A stretch of 64,000 nt of DNA from Astrocystis sublimbata (taxonomy: Eukaryota; Ascomycota; Sordariomycetes; Xylariales; Xylariaceae). Made by a program: the position numbers and the translations under genes. The stretch spans positions 682,001 through 746,000 of the forward strand of contig JAJNNY010000010.1 of NCBI GenBank assembly GCA_022453515.1, written 5' to 3'. Shown here one piece after another: positions 10,893 to 26,048 of the stretch (position 1 is its first letter; each line of letters opens with the position of its first letter). The notes beneath the pieces are model-generated. The model was not told the DNA's origin. It did not search any database and saw nothing but the letters and a program-made list of their open reading frames with translations.

Positions 10893-12918
10893 TTCTGTGA
10901 CTGATATTGAGTGCGACGTCACTGGGCAGCCTCATGATCGAGCCCGGCATTGCCACCATCTTTTCCTTGTTCTGCCTGCCTGGGGCTGAGCGCATCTTGA
11001 TGCAAGTGTGTATCACAAACCTGGCGGGGCGCACCGTCACGCTCCCCAGGCACACACCACATATATTGATCGCTACTTACCTGGGTAGGTTAAGTAGGTA
11101 AGCTTTCACGGTACCATGGACGTGTGATCTGCTGTATGGAACCTCTCGTAAAAGCTACCCAGGAGCCTGGGGCTTGGGTCTGGAATTACCGGGAAATAGG
11201 TACGTTGTAGGATTACGCAGCTTGGCGATGGGATCGGAAACACGGTTGGGGATGTTTCTAGCTCTGTTTAAATTGGGTGACCTCATAGTGTATGCAAGAA
11301 AGCTTGTCTCGGTATCTGGAACGACGAGCACCAGTAGCTCGCACCAGTAGCTACCCTCGCTATCTATTGTTGCACGATCGTGGGGTTTCGGCCCAGCGCT
11401 GACATCCTGGCATTTTTACACAAGATACTAGGAGTACCTAGGCAACGGGATACCAGTCGAACTACTACCCCTGTCGCATGTTGTTGACTAGGTGGTCTGA
11501 ACTATAAGCTCGCGTTTCTTGCTGATGTAGATGACGAAGATCGTTCACGTGTTCCCCGGCTTGAGATATAACCGTCCTGGTGTTTGGTAGCTTTGACTGT
11601 ATAAGACAGACAAACATGGTTGTGAAGCAACGGTATGATAAGCTTCAGCTCACACGATTGATGACATGCCGTGATGAGCTTGATTGGTCAAGCTGATAGC
11701 TTACACGTCGTTTCTTCAGGGCGTATGCCATGCATTGGTCGTGGGGGTGGTAACCGTAGGGTGGCGTGTTATAGCTTGATGTCACAGTCTTGGTGGTAGT
11801 GGTCGGTGGCTTACTTGCATGTTGCTGGCGCCATGACTTATTACAGACAACTTGGGTATCTATGAAACAAAAGTGCACAAATCAGCAAGAGGAAAAAGCG
11901 ACCTGTGAGTTGCTTGCCGGCCAGTCGCGGCAATCATGCGCATGGTGTGTCACAACGCTTTGCTCAACTTGTCGAAGTGAGGATGGATTAGCGGGAGAGG
12001 CTATAGACCCCTACCCCTGACCCTCTAAACACAAGTGCATGGACCCCTGTTCTTGACTCTCAGCGGACGACTTGCTTGGCTAGGTTGCTAGGGCTGACGT
12101 ATGCTCTGTAAATCGTTGTGCCTAGATTTCGGTTGCCTCTTCTATGGCCTACCTAATCCAACACTGCCCCAGCCCCAATTGGGAAGAAATGACTGAGCAA
12201 GACGCGTGCCGTGTCGATAAACTCGGAGATCCACCACTCGCCGGCCACTCGCTGTCTCCAGCTGACCAAATGCAGCAGCCGAAAGCGAGAGACATGTCTA
12301 TGCATTTACATTTTACGCCAGGTCAGCTGAGGGTTCGGGTCTGCCCGCCTGCCCGCTCCATATACATAGTACACACATGTAAGTCGGGCACTTCCCGCCG
12401 ATTACATTATCTTGTCTACCACCATGTCCTAGCAAACGGCGTCATTTCTGTCGCATTGAATAGCATCTGTGACACGAATCACAAGCTATCCGGCACCACT
12501 CGACTAATGCCGGGCTCTGCAGACCCGCCACTTGCCATTTACGGCCATTGAGCCTATATCGTGCGTAGCCTGACGATATTTGAGGCCTCAACCCGCAGCT
12601 CCCTGCCACTTAATTGTATATCTTGTTAATACACGTGTTCGCGATCTGCTTCCGATGCAGGAAGGGTCTGTTGGTGCAACAAATAGTTATCGTACAACAC
12701 AGTTGGATCAATGCTTATGACCTCACGAAAGCCAGCAAGTTTTGGCAATTTACGACACTCTATGCATACCTGGGTTTCTAATGACAGATCACTCCCTTAT
12801 CCTGCTTAAATCCTGATAGAGACACAGCAGCAGCAGACATGTCATTTCACATCCCTATCCATTCTGCTCGCACCCTCCGCTCTCCCATCGAAACTCATCG
12901 CGCTCTACTCTACATGGC
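10893..12918. other. Intergenic region between M4 protease and pectate lyase
   Basis: About 2 kb without a supportable gene. Short open frames on both strands lack family resemblance, good splice continuity or signal peptides. It includes an AGGT/ACCT tract (11066-11102) and a tandem 13-base duplication near 11338-11363 (GCACCAGTAGCT twice). The right end is the 3' flank of the pectate lyase gene. Confidence 0.45.
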
Positions 12919-14132
12919 TTAGAACGAAAGCTTCTGACCCGCGTTGGACATGATGCTGTTCTTTGTGCTCGATGCTCCGAGAAGCGAGTATTTGTAGGGC
13001 ACACTGGTGAGCGTCCCGGCTGGTGCCGTGTTCTCGCTGCCGCCGAGGCTCACGTCGCGCGCGACGGCGTATCCCGTCTCCTTGCTGTCGGCGAAGTAGA
13101 TGGCCTTCTTCCCGCAGTTCTCGAAGACCGTGCTCTCGACCAGGACCTGGGCGCCCATGCGCGTGTTGATGGCCGTGTTCACGTTGGAGTAGTACGAGTT
13201 GAAGATGTGGCCGGTGCCGAACCGGAAGAGAGGAGCCCGGCTGTTGAGGTTCTCGAAGTCTGTGGGGATTCAGAAATCAGTGACTGGAATGTCATGGAAT
13301 GATGGGTATAAAGCGGCTGCTGAGCGGGCATCATTCAAACTGAAGGGTGCGACGAAAAAAATCACATACAATTGTTGGCATATGTCACGGTGAGATGACC
13401 CTTATCCTCGTCGCCGTTGTTGTCGCTGTGTCCTATTAAACCACCCTTGTAGTGGTCGTGGAAGTAAGTGTTGGACACAGTAACCCAATCCGAGCCGTGG
13501 GTGATGTCGATGAGACCGTCATAGAAGTCTTTGCCGTGGTCCATGTCGCTGGATACCTCGACGTGGTCAACCCAGACGTTCTTGGAAGCCTGGATAGTGA
13601 TGGCGTCGCCGTATTTAGCCTCCACTTTGGAGATCTTCATGTTTCGGACAATGACGTTGGACCGTTTGTTGATGGTCAGGCCAATGCCTGTTAAGCCTAG
13701 ACGAAACAGTATTAGCATTCGATGACTCTGCCTCTCATGGAAGACGCAAGCTTACTGGAACCGGACGCGCCGATGATGGACTTGTCAGAAGTCACCGCAA
13801 CTTTGGCGGCCCCGGAGATGTTCCCCTTCACAATGATGACGGCGGCTCCGTCAGCTTTGGCGGCGGCACTCAGCTCTGGGAGACTGGATACTGTCATCGT
13901 GGTACCACCTGCTCCTCCCTTGGTCCTAGTTGTAGGGTTAGTATGGTTCTGTTACTCTGTGTTGATACGCTGCATACCCGCCATTCTGCTGCGCATATCC
14001 AATGTTGGCAGAGTCAGTGATGGTAGCTCTCTTCTCGATGGCGCGCGCGTCAAGCTGTTCGTCCACCGTCGGGGTTGGACTTGCGGACGCGCACGTCGCC
14101 AAGAGGGCAACAGCCGCAGATATGAACTTCAT
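12919..14132 (-). CDS. Secreted pectate lyase, polysaccharide lyase family 1
   Basis: Cleaves polygalacturonate by beta-elimination, calcium-dependent in this family. Four exons, 14132-13978, 13925-13756, 13696-13370 and 13259-12919, join in phase to a 330-residue protein. It starts with a signal peptide (MKFISAAVALLATCASA) and a short pro-region ending near KR. The parallel beta-helix signatures are clear: GGAGGTT, SIIGASGS, SLTGIGLTI, NVIVRNMKI, DAITIQASKNVWVDHVEVSSD with Asp calcium ligands, GLIDITHGSDWVTVSNTYF, and SRAPLFRFG carrying the catalytic arginine. The C-terminal region has the expected GSENTAPAGTLTSVPYKYS. Length and motifs are normal, with no lesion seen. It is likely a plant cell-wall degrading enzyme. 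Confidence 0.95.
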
Positions 14133-14253
14133 GACGGGCTAGCAAGGTTATGAATGATGAAAGATTATGATCAGTATGGCCTGTCACGTTTGCCGTTGAA
14201 GTTCAGTAGCTGTCTGATAGATTAGGATCTCGCTACAGATGATATTGACTCTT

Positions 14254-14260
14254 CTTATAT
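14254..14260 (-). promoter_or_regulatory. TATA-like box upstream of pectate lyase
   Basis: ATATAAG on the minus strand about 125 bases upstream of the pectate lyase start codon. Position and composition fit a core promoter element; inferred only. Confidence 0.3.
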
Positions 14261-16031
14261 GCTGCTACTCCAGGCTTGAGCTTCAAGATTTCCGGACACC
14301 TTTGTGAAGCTATCGCCTATACCTAGTCATTGAAGATCGCGATGAGAACCACATTAAAAGCGCAAGTATAAGTTTATCCTCGAATTAAATGCTTTGCAAC
14401 CTATCCGTATTGAATGGAGTGAGCGTCGCTCCTATGGGTCCATTGCATTACTTGATGGAAACTACTCTTCCTGGGCAAAATACCATAACCGCTGATCTTC
14501 CGCTTGAGGCCTGTTCCAAGCGGCAGTATCCGAGTGCGTATCACGGTATCTTCTCTATCTTCTACCCCTAAGCAAAGTATCACTTGAGCTATTGTAGCGG
14601 GTTTCGTCCCGTTGGAGACGGTCCAAACCTTGTTTAATCCACCTAGACCTAATTTAACCCTTGTTCTCTAATCAACTTTGGATCGGCCCTCTTCTCTTCC
14701 TGGACTCCTCGCCAGCCGCCCTGAATTGGGTAGATCAAGATGGCCCAAGAAGATACCTTGTACTCCATTCGACTTGTTCCCCTTTCTGCTCTAGGAACGT
14801 TCGAGGAACGTCCGATTACCTCTCCTGGTACCAAACTCGCAGACTCAGGTAGATGCCACCCTGTAGGCACCGGGTTGTGTCAACTGTTTCAGCATTCCGG
14901 GTTGGCAATCGGGTTTTAGTTTTGTCAAAACAAGTGCCGAGACTCTGATGTCGGGTTTGCAGTCTGATTTGACAAGTGAAGCGGCGGAATTTTGGTTTTC
15001 GCGAGTGCACCTTCATGCGCGGATCACTTAGCCGCATCCCGGTAGGACCTTCTGGACCTGGCAAGCCCAAGACGCCAATACCTGGGGTATGCAGGGAGGG
15101 TAGGGTTGCACCACCCACGATACCACTAGAAGCTGCAGGTTGTCATTGGTGCAAAATCACAAGGGAACAACGATTAGGTTGGGTTCTTAGTCATTGGAGG
15201 AGAAAAGCGATAGGTGACTGGCATTAAAAAGATTTGGATTCCTGCTTGTGCGTGTTGTTGAAAAGCCATCAATGGCAATGAGCCCAAGATGGCGTCTGAC
15301 TTGGTGTGATCGCCGACTACAGCACATAGAACAGACAAGATGGGGTATGGTGGAATTTGGTTTCCATACGTCTACATGAGTTGTGATAACAACTCAATGC
15401 GGAAGGGGCTTGGGGTTACAGATATCATCGTGGTTGCTTCTGCTTTTAGGACCGGCATGGAAATTGCTAATAGTTTCACGAATGACATATGAGCGTTGCT
15501 GCAGCATGTTGAGAATATCGAAGAAACAAGAAGGCGACTGTGATACCGATCGTACAGTTCCAGGAAAGAAACACCAGCACCGAAGTTATCTTGTAGACAC
15601 TGTCTGCTGGCATCATCCTATGATACAATACCAGAGAGATGAGCTATTTGAGGCAGCTGCGAACTTCTGATTACGCGTTGGAAAGTGCGTGCAATCATGG
15701 AACAAAATTGTAGCATGCGCAGTAGCCAGACGAGTAGAGAAAGAAGGAGACCATCACCTCGCAAATGGTCCTTCCCTGGGCTCTCAGGTGCTCATTGTTT
15801 AGTGCCTCTTTTTCACTTCTTGCAACCCAAATTTTTACATTCGTATGGTTTAGTGACCCGTTCACCAGCTTGCTTCCGACTTTGAGCATCATTCTATCAG
15901 GCATCTTTATATCCCGGTTTCTCTAGAGCCTTGCAACATCACACGCTTGACTCGTCCAGTTTCCCATCAAGGTCTCCAATCAGACGTAATCCATCAGATC
16001 GATAGACCAAGGTACGACTGGAATTTTCAAA
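14261..16031. other. Intergenic region, no gene seen
   Basis: About 1.8 kb separating the divergent pectate lyase and small secreted protein genes. Short open frames overlap on both strands and none resembles a protein family. It should contain both promoters. Confidence 0.45.
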
Positions 16032-16788
16032 ATGTATTACCTCTTGTGCCTCGCACTCGCGTCACTCGCCTCTGCACAGCTTTTCCAGTCCGTCTCTGTC
16101 ATGGCTCCAGGCCGCAGGGTACACGAAATGCAGTTACACGCTGCCGACAAGGCATTTCACACTGGACTCAGCGGCCCGTTCACGTCATGTCCTTTCTCGA
16201 ACATCCTTCAGTGCCCCATGATCCTTGGTACCCTGGTTCTGCCGACGATGACGGGCATGGCTGTAAGCCTACACTCAATAACACCACCTAATCAATAGGT
16301 TGCGATGAACCTACTGATCTCTCACACGCACCGTTCGTCACTTTGTTTTTCTCCAATTCCAGACTTTGACAGACCGAGACCACAAGCCGTATCCACTTAC
16401 TTTCCTGTTAATCGTTATTATATGGCATGCAAGACTGACGAGTGCAATGAATATCTAGTCACTGGTACCAGGAGGTCAGACCATCTATGTCCAAACCGAC
16501 GGACAAGTCAGATTCTCGGCGGCTAGAATTAACCTTTTCCCACCCGGCGCGCTCGAGAATACATTTGTAGATGTGCCAGAGAGCTACAACGGAGAACAGG
16601 TCGTCGAGTTCAATGACGGAGAGGGCCACACTGGTCTCGCGATCTGCTTCAACGACACTTCCCCAACCATCGGTACCCTTTTTGCCAAGACTGCTTCCTT
16701 CGACATGGGTTTGGGAAACTGCACTGAGATTGACGGATTGACTTTGAAAAGTGCAGGGAATGTTGCTGGAGCTTGGCAATATGAATAA
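16032..16788 (+). CDS. Small secreted protein, IgE-binding-protein-like family
   Basis: Predicted 186-residue extracellular protein of unknown biochemical role. Exon 1 is 16032-16262 and starts with a clear signal peptide (MYYLLCLALASLASA). A donor GTAAGC joins in phase to an acceptor CTAG, with exon 2 at 16459-16788. Exon 2 carries LVPGGQTIYVQTDGQVRF and FPPGA, a pattern I know from small fungal secreted proteins often labelled IgE-binding or cell-wall proteins (VPGGQQVYVAPDG). Four cysteines could form disulfides. The intron (196 nt) is long for this window and could hide a small extra exon. Family assignment rests on a short motif and is moderate. Confidence 0.65.
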
Positions 16789-17038
16789 AGGACAGCGGGG
16801 ATTTGGGAATGTGTATGGGTGGAAGAGGGGACACATTCCGAATTGGCTTGCATTGCTTTTCCAGTCAGCAAAGGTCATGGCAATGAATAGGACGAGTCAG
16901 TATTAGATTGAACCGTATCAATAACAAACAGCAAATAACAAATATTGTCTAACCGTAAATGCCTAGAACTCTTTCGTCGTGCCCATCAAGTGTGTGTTGA
17001 CGAAAAAGAATAAAATTGCAAAAATGAGTGCACTTTCT

Positions 17039-20403
<3,365 letters not shown>

Positions 20404-20820
20404 TATAGAATACCTTCTCAGTTCTCAGAGGAACGAAGATGAACATGTATGAGGAAGCAACGAATATCCTAAAATGAGCCGAACGAGTGTTATTCGAGGT
20501 CTTGATTGAGTATACCCAGAAGTGTAACGCGTCTACGAGTATATGTGAATAAGCAGCCAGCCAGCCACCAACCAGACTCAAGATGTCATGTTGCAGCTGC
20601 GGCGGATTTACTGGGTCAATACTGCTACTCTCTGGGGTCGATCGATTCCATGCAGATTGGAATAAGATACTATTGGTCAAAATGACATACACGTACCTTG
20701 CAGTACTTGCAAGTGGAAGATAGATCAACACATAATATATCTATCTTAATCTTTTTCCTTACAGTCATAAATGGGTGTACTAGATCGACGTGTGCGATCC
20801 AACCGACCAGCAAAGGCGTC

Positions 20821-21163
20821 CGAGGTGGTGATCAAAAAAAAGTTGACACCCCTTCTTGGCAGGCCCACTATAGTGACCTCTATTGCCACCCTTAATAATA
20901 CAGCATCAGAGAGGTATAAAAAATATAAAATCGAGGATATATAGCTAGTAGATAAAGTTCGAGTATTATTAAAGCATATAAAGATTAAGGACTACTTAGG
21001 TTGCTTTTACCTACCTAAGTAGCTCTAGAATAGCTATAAAAGTCGGAATAGCCTCGATAATAACTAAAAACGGAAACCTACGGAAGAAAGTTTTCCAGCT
21101 CCAGAAGTACCTGCGGGGCCAGTCTGCAGATCAAGTGTCAACTTTTTTTTGATCACCACCTCG
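20821..21163. mobile_element. MITE-like non-autonomous DNA transposon
   Basis: Two near-perfect terminal inverted repeats of about 29 bases bound the element. The left one at 20821-20849 begins CGAGGTGGTGATC, continues through an A8 run and ends GTTGACAC. The exact reverse complement occupies 21135-21163. The flanking hexamer GGCGTC is present on both sides (20815-20820 and 21164-21169), consistent with a target-site duplication, although one base of the boundary is ambiguous. The interior is about 285 bases, very AT- and TpA-rich, and codes for nothing. That composition suits a MITE altered by repeat-induced point mutation. The transposase superfamily is not assigned. Confidence 0.8.
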
Positions 21164-21543
21164 GGCGTCTTCTCTTATTTTCTGCGCAACCTTTCCCTAC
21201 CTCACGAACTACATCGTCACCTACCAGTGGTGGAGATTTGGGTGCTGTAACGCCGGATAGTGCCCGTGCGTGGCGCCTGGACCAAGCTAAGCTAGCCCGA
21301 AGTGACCTCTGAAATGTGAACTGTCTATATCAACCCTGTGCGGAACAACGCATATACTTTTTATCATTTGATTAATGCTTGCCAGTGATCATATAGCACT
21401 AGAACTAATAAAATGGCTGTCTTGAGGCTATGCGATAGTTACTACGAGCTGAAGCAGAATATTAATTTAATATTCATTTGAACATTGTACTTTATTTTCA
21501 CACTGTATGCTTAGATTAAAAAGGGCAAATACCGTGTATGGCG

Positions 21544-21633
21544 GTAGAAGCATTTAATGACGATCCCCTCCTACCTTCGCCAGTTGAAAGCACAGGTGAA
21601 TAGGTGGGGTAATCGTCATTAAATCCTTCTACC
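21544..21633. repeat. Imperfect inverted repeat (possible hairpin or MITE relic)
   Basis: The left arm starts near 21544 (GGTAGAAGCATTTAATGACGA) and the right arm ends near 21633 (its complement TCGTCATTAAATCCTTCTACC). The arms pair over more than 20 bases with one mismatch, and pairing extends weakly inward through a C-rich/G-rich stretch. The loop is about 40 bases. It is unrelated to the neighbouring MITE termini. Confidence 0.65.
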
Positions 21634-22831
21634 ACAGGCTGGGTGTCTGGCGAGCCTGGCACTCCTGCAGTGGGGGTGGGGGTGGGGGGCATTTATTTGT
21701 TTTTAGCCACTGAGCCAGACTTCAGTGGCATCTTGCCGGTTTCAAACAAGAACAGTTGACTTTCAACTAACAAAAAGTGGCCAGATTATCACACATCATC
21801 TGTTCTCCAAGTTTCCCCTCTCGTGTTCTTCTGTTTCAATCATGTCCTAAGGCAGAAGTGGAAGGTCTGGTAGGTCTCGTTGGCTAAAGTCAGACGCTAA
21901 TTATGTGCGTAGATCTGGGGATGTGGAATGTCGCCGATGATTGGCCTGCTTCACCAAGTCGCGGTATCGGCGGTGTGTCTACTTTCAGGTTAGCTGCCCC
22001 TTGGGGAAGCTGGGGAAAGCTATCAAGAGACTGTTGGTCTTCGACGTTTCAATTGCAAGAACCGAGGTTGGTCAATGGCCGACCTTGGCAAATATCGAAC
22101 CATCAGCATCTTGGGGAATGAATATGGATGGGGCGGTGTGGTCTAGTTACTCCTGTCTTATAGCTTGGTGCGGACATACTTGCCCGTACGATGCTCTATA
22201 CTAGCTTCACTCAAGATTCTAGTATGGTAGGAAAGTTGGTGTGTGAAATCGTGTTGAATTGCTCTTTTGTGTCAATGTGACCCCGTGGGTTGATTACCTA
22301 GTGAGTGATATACGAGCTGAGTGAGACTTGATCCAGAACCAAGGGACTTGCATGTAGGAGGGTTGCAGCACAGTTCGTTCGACGGTTGCCAGATCGAATA
22401 GCAGTCGATCGCCCTGCCCTTTTGTTAAGGCTACCCGCATGGTTAATATCGCCCAGGATTCCCCAACATTCCCAATCTGGTGTAGTATAAGCCTCCACAT
22501 GTCGACGTTCTTCTTTGTCTCAGACCACCCAGTGAAGCTAAGTACCTTCTTCTCGGTATATCATGTTATTACCATGCTACCGCTGTCCTGCCGGTTAACG
22601 CCAATGGCGTTCTACTTGGGAGCCGGTTGGCTTCCCGTCGCCCCCACAGTTGAAAGAGACGTGGGCGGAGGGATGCTCGCCGAGCATGATTTTAGCATAG
22701 CGAGAACTTGTTAAAATTTCATGTTCTTTCACCACTCTATAGTATTTAGCTAAAAGTCTCTTTCGTGCTAATCGTGCTTCGATTTTCTCACTCTTCAGCC
22801 GACCTCACAGCCGAAGAACCTGTCAGAAATC

Positions 22832-25345
22832 ATGGCGTCTATCCCGGAAAACGACCTCAAGCGAATGGACTCCGTCGCAGACGAGAAGTTTCATGACACG
22901 CGAGAGATCAATGCCGCCTCGGCGGCACTCGGGGCTGCTGTTGCCCAGCAGAAGCCTAAGCTGCTTTCGCCGAGCATGCTTCGGTTATATGTGATAATGG
23001 GCATTGGCTATCTCGTCTCGACTATGAACGGCTTCGACAGCTCACTCATGGGCGCCATCAACGCCATGAAACCCTACCAAGAAACATTTGGGCTCGATGG
23101 AGCTGGTTCGACTACCGGTATCATATTCATCATCTACCAGATAGGCCAGGTTAGTATTCCTTGGCATCCAACTTCCCCTGGTTCACTGGGAAAACTTTGT
23201 TCTTTGATGCCGTTTTCCCTCTTGCGGGGTTCCGTAGCCGAGCCAAGTCTTTGTTTCATAGCTTATTTTTCATGTTGCCCTATGAACAATGGTGCTCTTG
23301 GCTGACTGACGAGTCCTAGATCGCGAGTTTCCCATGTACGTCATAGTCTGGCATATGAAGCTGCAAGTGAAGGGTAGACTAACCCATGATCAAGTCTGTG
23401 GTTTGTTCATGGATGGATTGGGACGGAGATGGTGCATCTTCATCGGATGCGCCATAGTGCTAGTTGGAACTGCCATACAGTACGTTCGTTGCGTGTTACA
23501 TATTTGATGACGACTTACAAACACCCATGTCCATGACCTCCTTTATTTCCAACATGTAGACTTCGGGTGACACTCGTCAGTGCTGCAATAAGTTGCATAA
23601 AACAGACAATACTGACATTTTACGGCGATATAGAGGCTCTGCAAACCATCTGGGGCAGTTCATCGGTGGCAGGTTTATCCTTGGCTTCGGGGCCTCAATC
23701 GCCTCCGCGGCAGGACCTGCGTATACCGTAGAGCTAGCACACCCAGCTTATCGAGGCACCATGGCAGGAATGTATAGTATATCCCCTTTCGAGGTATTAA
23801 ATCATACAGGGCCACTAAAGTATTGATAGGTATAACAATTTCTGGTGGGTGGGCAATATTATCGCAGGTTGGACGACTTACGGCACCAATCTGTAAGTAA
23901 CTCCTTCTCACAGTGCAACAAGATCCCTAGTGGACTAATACATTGTAGAAATATCAGCACCTCCTGGGCATGGCGAGTACCTACCATTGTACAAGCTGGG
24001 ATTCCCGCTGTGGTGCTTGCCTGCATCATGTTTTTCCCAGAGTCGCCGAGATGGCTTATACACCATGACAGGTAATACTCCAACTGAACCATGCTCCCCG
24101 AGATGAGAAAAGTCGAGAGACTGATATCAACAAAAGGGCAGAAGAGGCGCTTGCCATCTTCGCAAAGTATCATGGCGAGGGCGACCCAAATTCCCCTCCG
24201 GTTCAGCTCCAATACCACGAAATCGTCGAAGAACATCAGGCGAGAAGGGACGAGAACCACTGATGGGACTTCCGCGAGCTCTTCAACACACGAGCTGCTC
24301 GTTATCGCTTAGCTATGGTGATAGGAATGTCATTCTTGTGAGTCTTACCTTACTTGTCCCCATTGTTGATCTCAATGAAGTTAGCTAACCATAACCTTTT
24401 CAGCGGGCAATGGAGCGGTAACAACGTGGTGTCATACTTCCTGGTAAGCAATGTCCTTCGTCTCGGTACTTACAATACAGAACAGACAGCCAGCTCTAAC
24501 ACAAGACACCGCGCATCTAGCCCGAGATGATAGAAGCAGCAGGCATTACCAACACGAACACGCAACTTCTCATCAACGCCATGAACCCCATCTTCTCCCT
24601 CCTCGCAGCCGTGTACGGCGCCACCTGTCTCGACAGGCTCGGTCGTCGGCCGATGATGCTGTGGGGTTTAGCAGGGTCTCTCGTCTTCTACATCCTACTG
24701 ACGGCCTTCACGGCCGAGACGGCGCATAACCCGAATCTCTCGTATGGGACGATCGTCTCGATCTACTTGTTTGGAATCTGCTTCGCGTGGGGATTCACCC
24801 CGCTACAGACGCTATACGCCGTCGAGTGCCTCACTAACAGGACTCGAGCCAAAGGGTCGGGTGCCAATTTCTTGTTCTTGAACATCGCTATCATCGTCAA
24901 TACCTTCGGTATCAGCGTGGGTATCAAGGTGATTGCTTGGAGATTATATGGTGCGTGAACACCCGACATCACCTCAGTCCCGAATCTTGCTAACATTTTC
25001 GGTAGTACGTGACACCTAAACACAGACACCTCCTTACCTATGCTATAACGCCCAAAGTTTATTTCTGTCGCGTGTTATCCATCAACATCGTCCTCAAGAG
25101 CACATACTTATTTCCGAGCTTGCTACTAACACACTGTCATTTCTCAGATCGTATACATCGTCTGGATCGTCGTCGAGATCGCCCTAATCTACTTCTTCTT
25201 CGTGGAGACAGCGGGCAAGACACTAGAAGAGCTCGACGAGATCTTCGAAGCGCCGAACCCGCGCAAGTTCAGCACGCGCAAGGTCAAGCTCGAGGTCACC
25301 CGCACCAGGGAAGTCGTCGGCATCAGTGACGCGCATCAGGCCTGA
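22832..25345 (+). pseudogene. lacpA: Lactose/hexose permease-like MFS transporter, interrupted
   Basis: Twelve-helix sugar:proton symporter family. Exons: 22832-23149, 23320-23335 (16 nt), 23395-23479, 23634-23771, 23830-23892, 23949-24071, 24137-24337, 24404-24443, 24521-24950 and 25148-25345. Signatures are GFDSSLMGAINAM, MDGLGRRW, GRFILGFGASIASAAGPAYTVELAHPAYRG, PESPRWLI, GQWSGNNVVSYFLP, DRLGRRP and VETAGKTLEELDEIFEAPNPRK. The order and these motifs match fungal lactose permeases. An in-frame TGA at 24261-24263 sits where the family has the first Trp of WWDF. The final intron leaves phase 1 at donor GTGCGT (24951), yet the last exon opens in phase 0. Both lesions argue that no full transporter is made. 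A base-call error or translational recoding are alternatives. The symbol is by analogy with the neighbouring beta-galactosidase arrangement. Confidence 0.75.
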
Positions 25346-26048
25346 TCACTATCCTGTGAAGAACCGGGCGGGAAAGGGTGACCGGGATATGGAATGAGTG
25401 TGTCGCTTACACGGCCTCAAAGAGAGATAAAACAGCCCGTTCGGCTTGGGTAGGTAGATAGCGAATATCCAACCTAACGCGTATCAGTCACAAAATAGAA
25501 CTCCCAATGAATAATGCATCTGCTCTTGGTGACCTTTCAAAGGATTTACAAGCTGTAATATTTTAGTTGTGCTACTCGACTCGGCATTAGTGCACCTGTC
25601 GAAGCATCGCTGTTGTTGTGCAATATATTTCTACATCTATTGCCTTGAACGAGGCATATTCGCGTCTTGACTCATTAATACTTGGGTTGGCGTATCTTCA
25701 ATCGACTAGGTATAGAAGTACCACAATCAAATAGCGGCAATTCCAAGGTTGAACATCAATCTTGTACCGGACCCCGGAGAAATTGAACAAGATCAATGGC
25801 ATAGTTATGTGGCCTGTTTGATGAACAATGATTGTCAACACACATATCTTCGTATTGCCGCATGACTTCGTTATCTCCCCTACTTGTACTATAGACTGTA
25901 GCTCTATGGGAAACATGGCGCCCAAATTACCTCGACTTCTATTGATCTTCGGTAAGGTATCGAACGCCCCTGTAAGTTTTCCTGAGTGGCCTCGCCCTTT
26001 GTACCAGAGGCACCCAAAACGCCGCACGGCGTTCGTGTTGTTCTATGC
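25346..26048. other. Intergenic region between convergent permease and Aha1 genes
   Basis: About 700 bases of 3' flanking sequence for two convergent genes. No gene, repeat or RNA is recognisable. Confidence 0.5.

Larger units (their letters stand above)
20404..22831. promoter_or_regulatory. Divergent intergenic region between beta-galactosidase and permease
   Basis: This 2.4 kb is the shared upstream region of two divergently transcribed genes. It contains a 343-bp MITE-like element (20821-21163), a second inverted repeat (21544-21633) and a G-rich stretch near 21671-21690. AT-rich DNA lies between and around them. No protein-coding gene is supportable here. Confidence 0.55.

Noticed and set aside
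12144..12551. 135-codon open frame between protease and pectate lyase
   Set aside because: No signal peptide, domain or coding-like composition; no splice sites extend it to anything recognisable.
24137..24337. An intron that would remove the in-frame TGA of the permease
   Set aside because: Any GT-AG pair around 24261 would also delete the conserved residues on either side that match the family directly.
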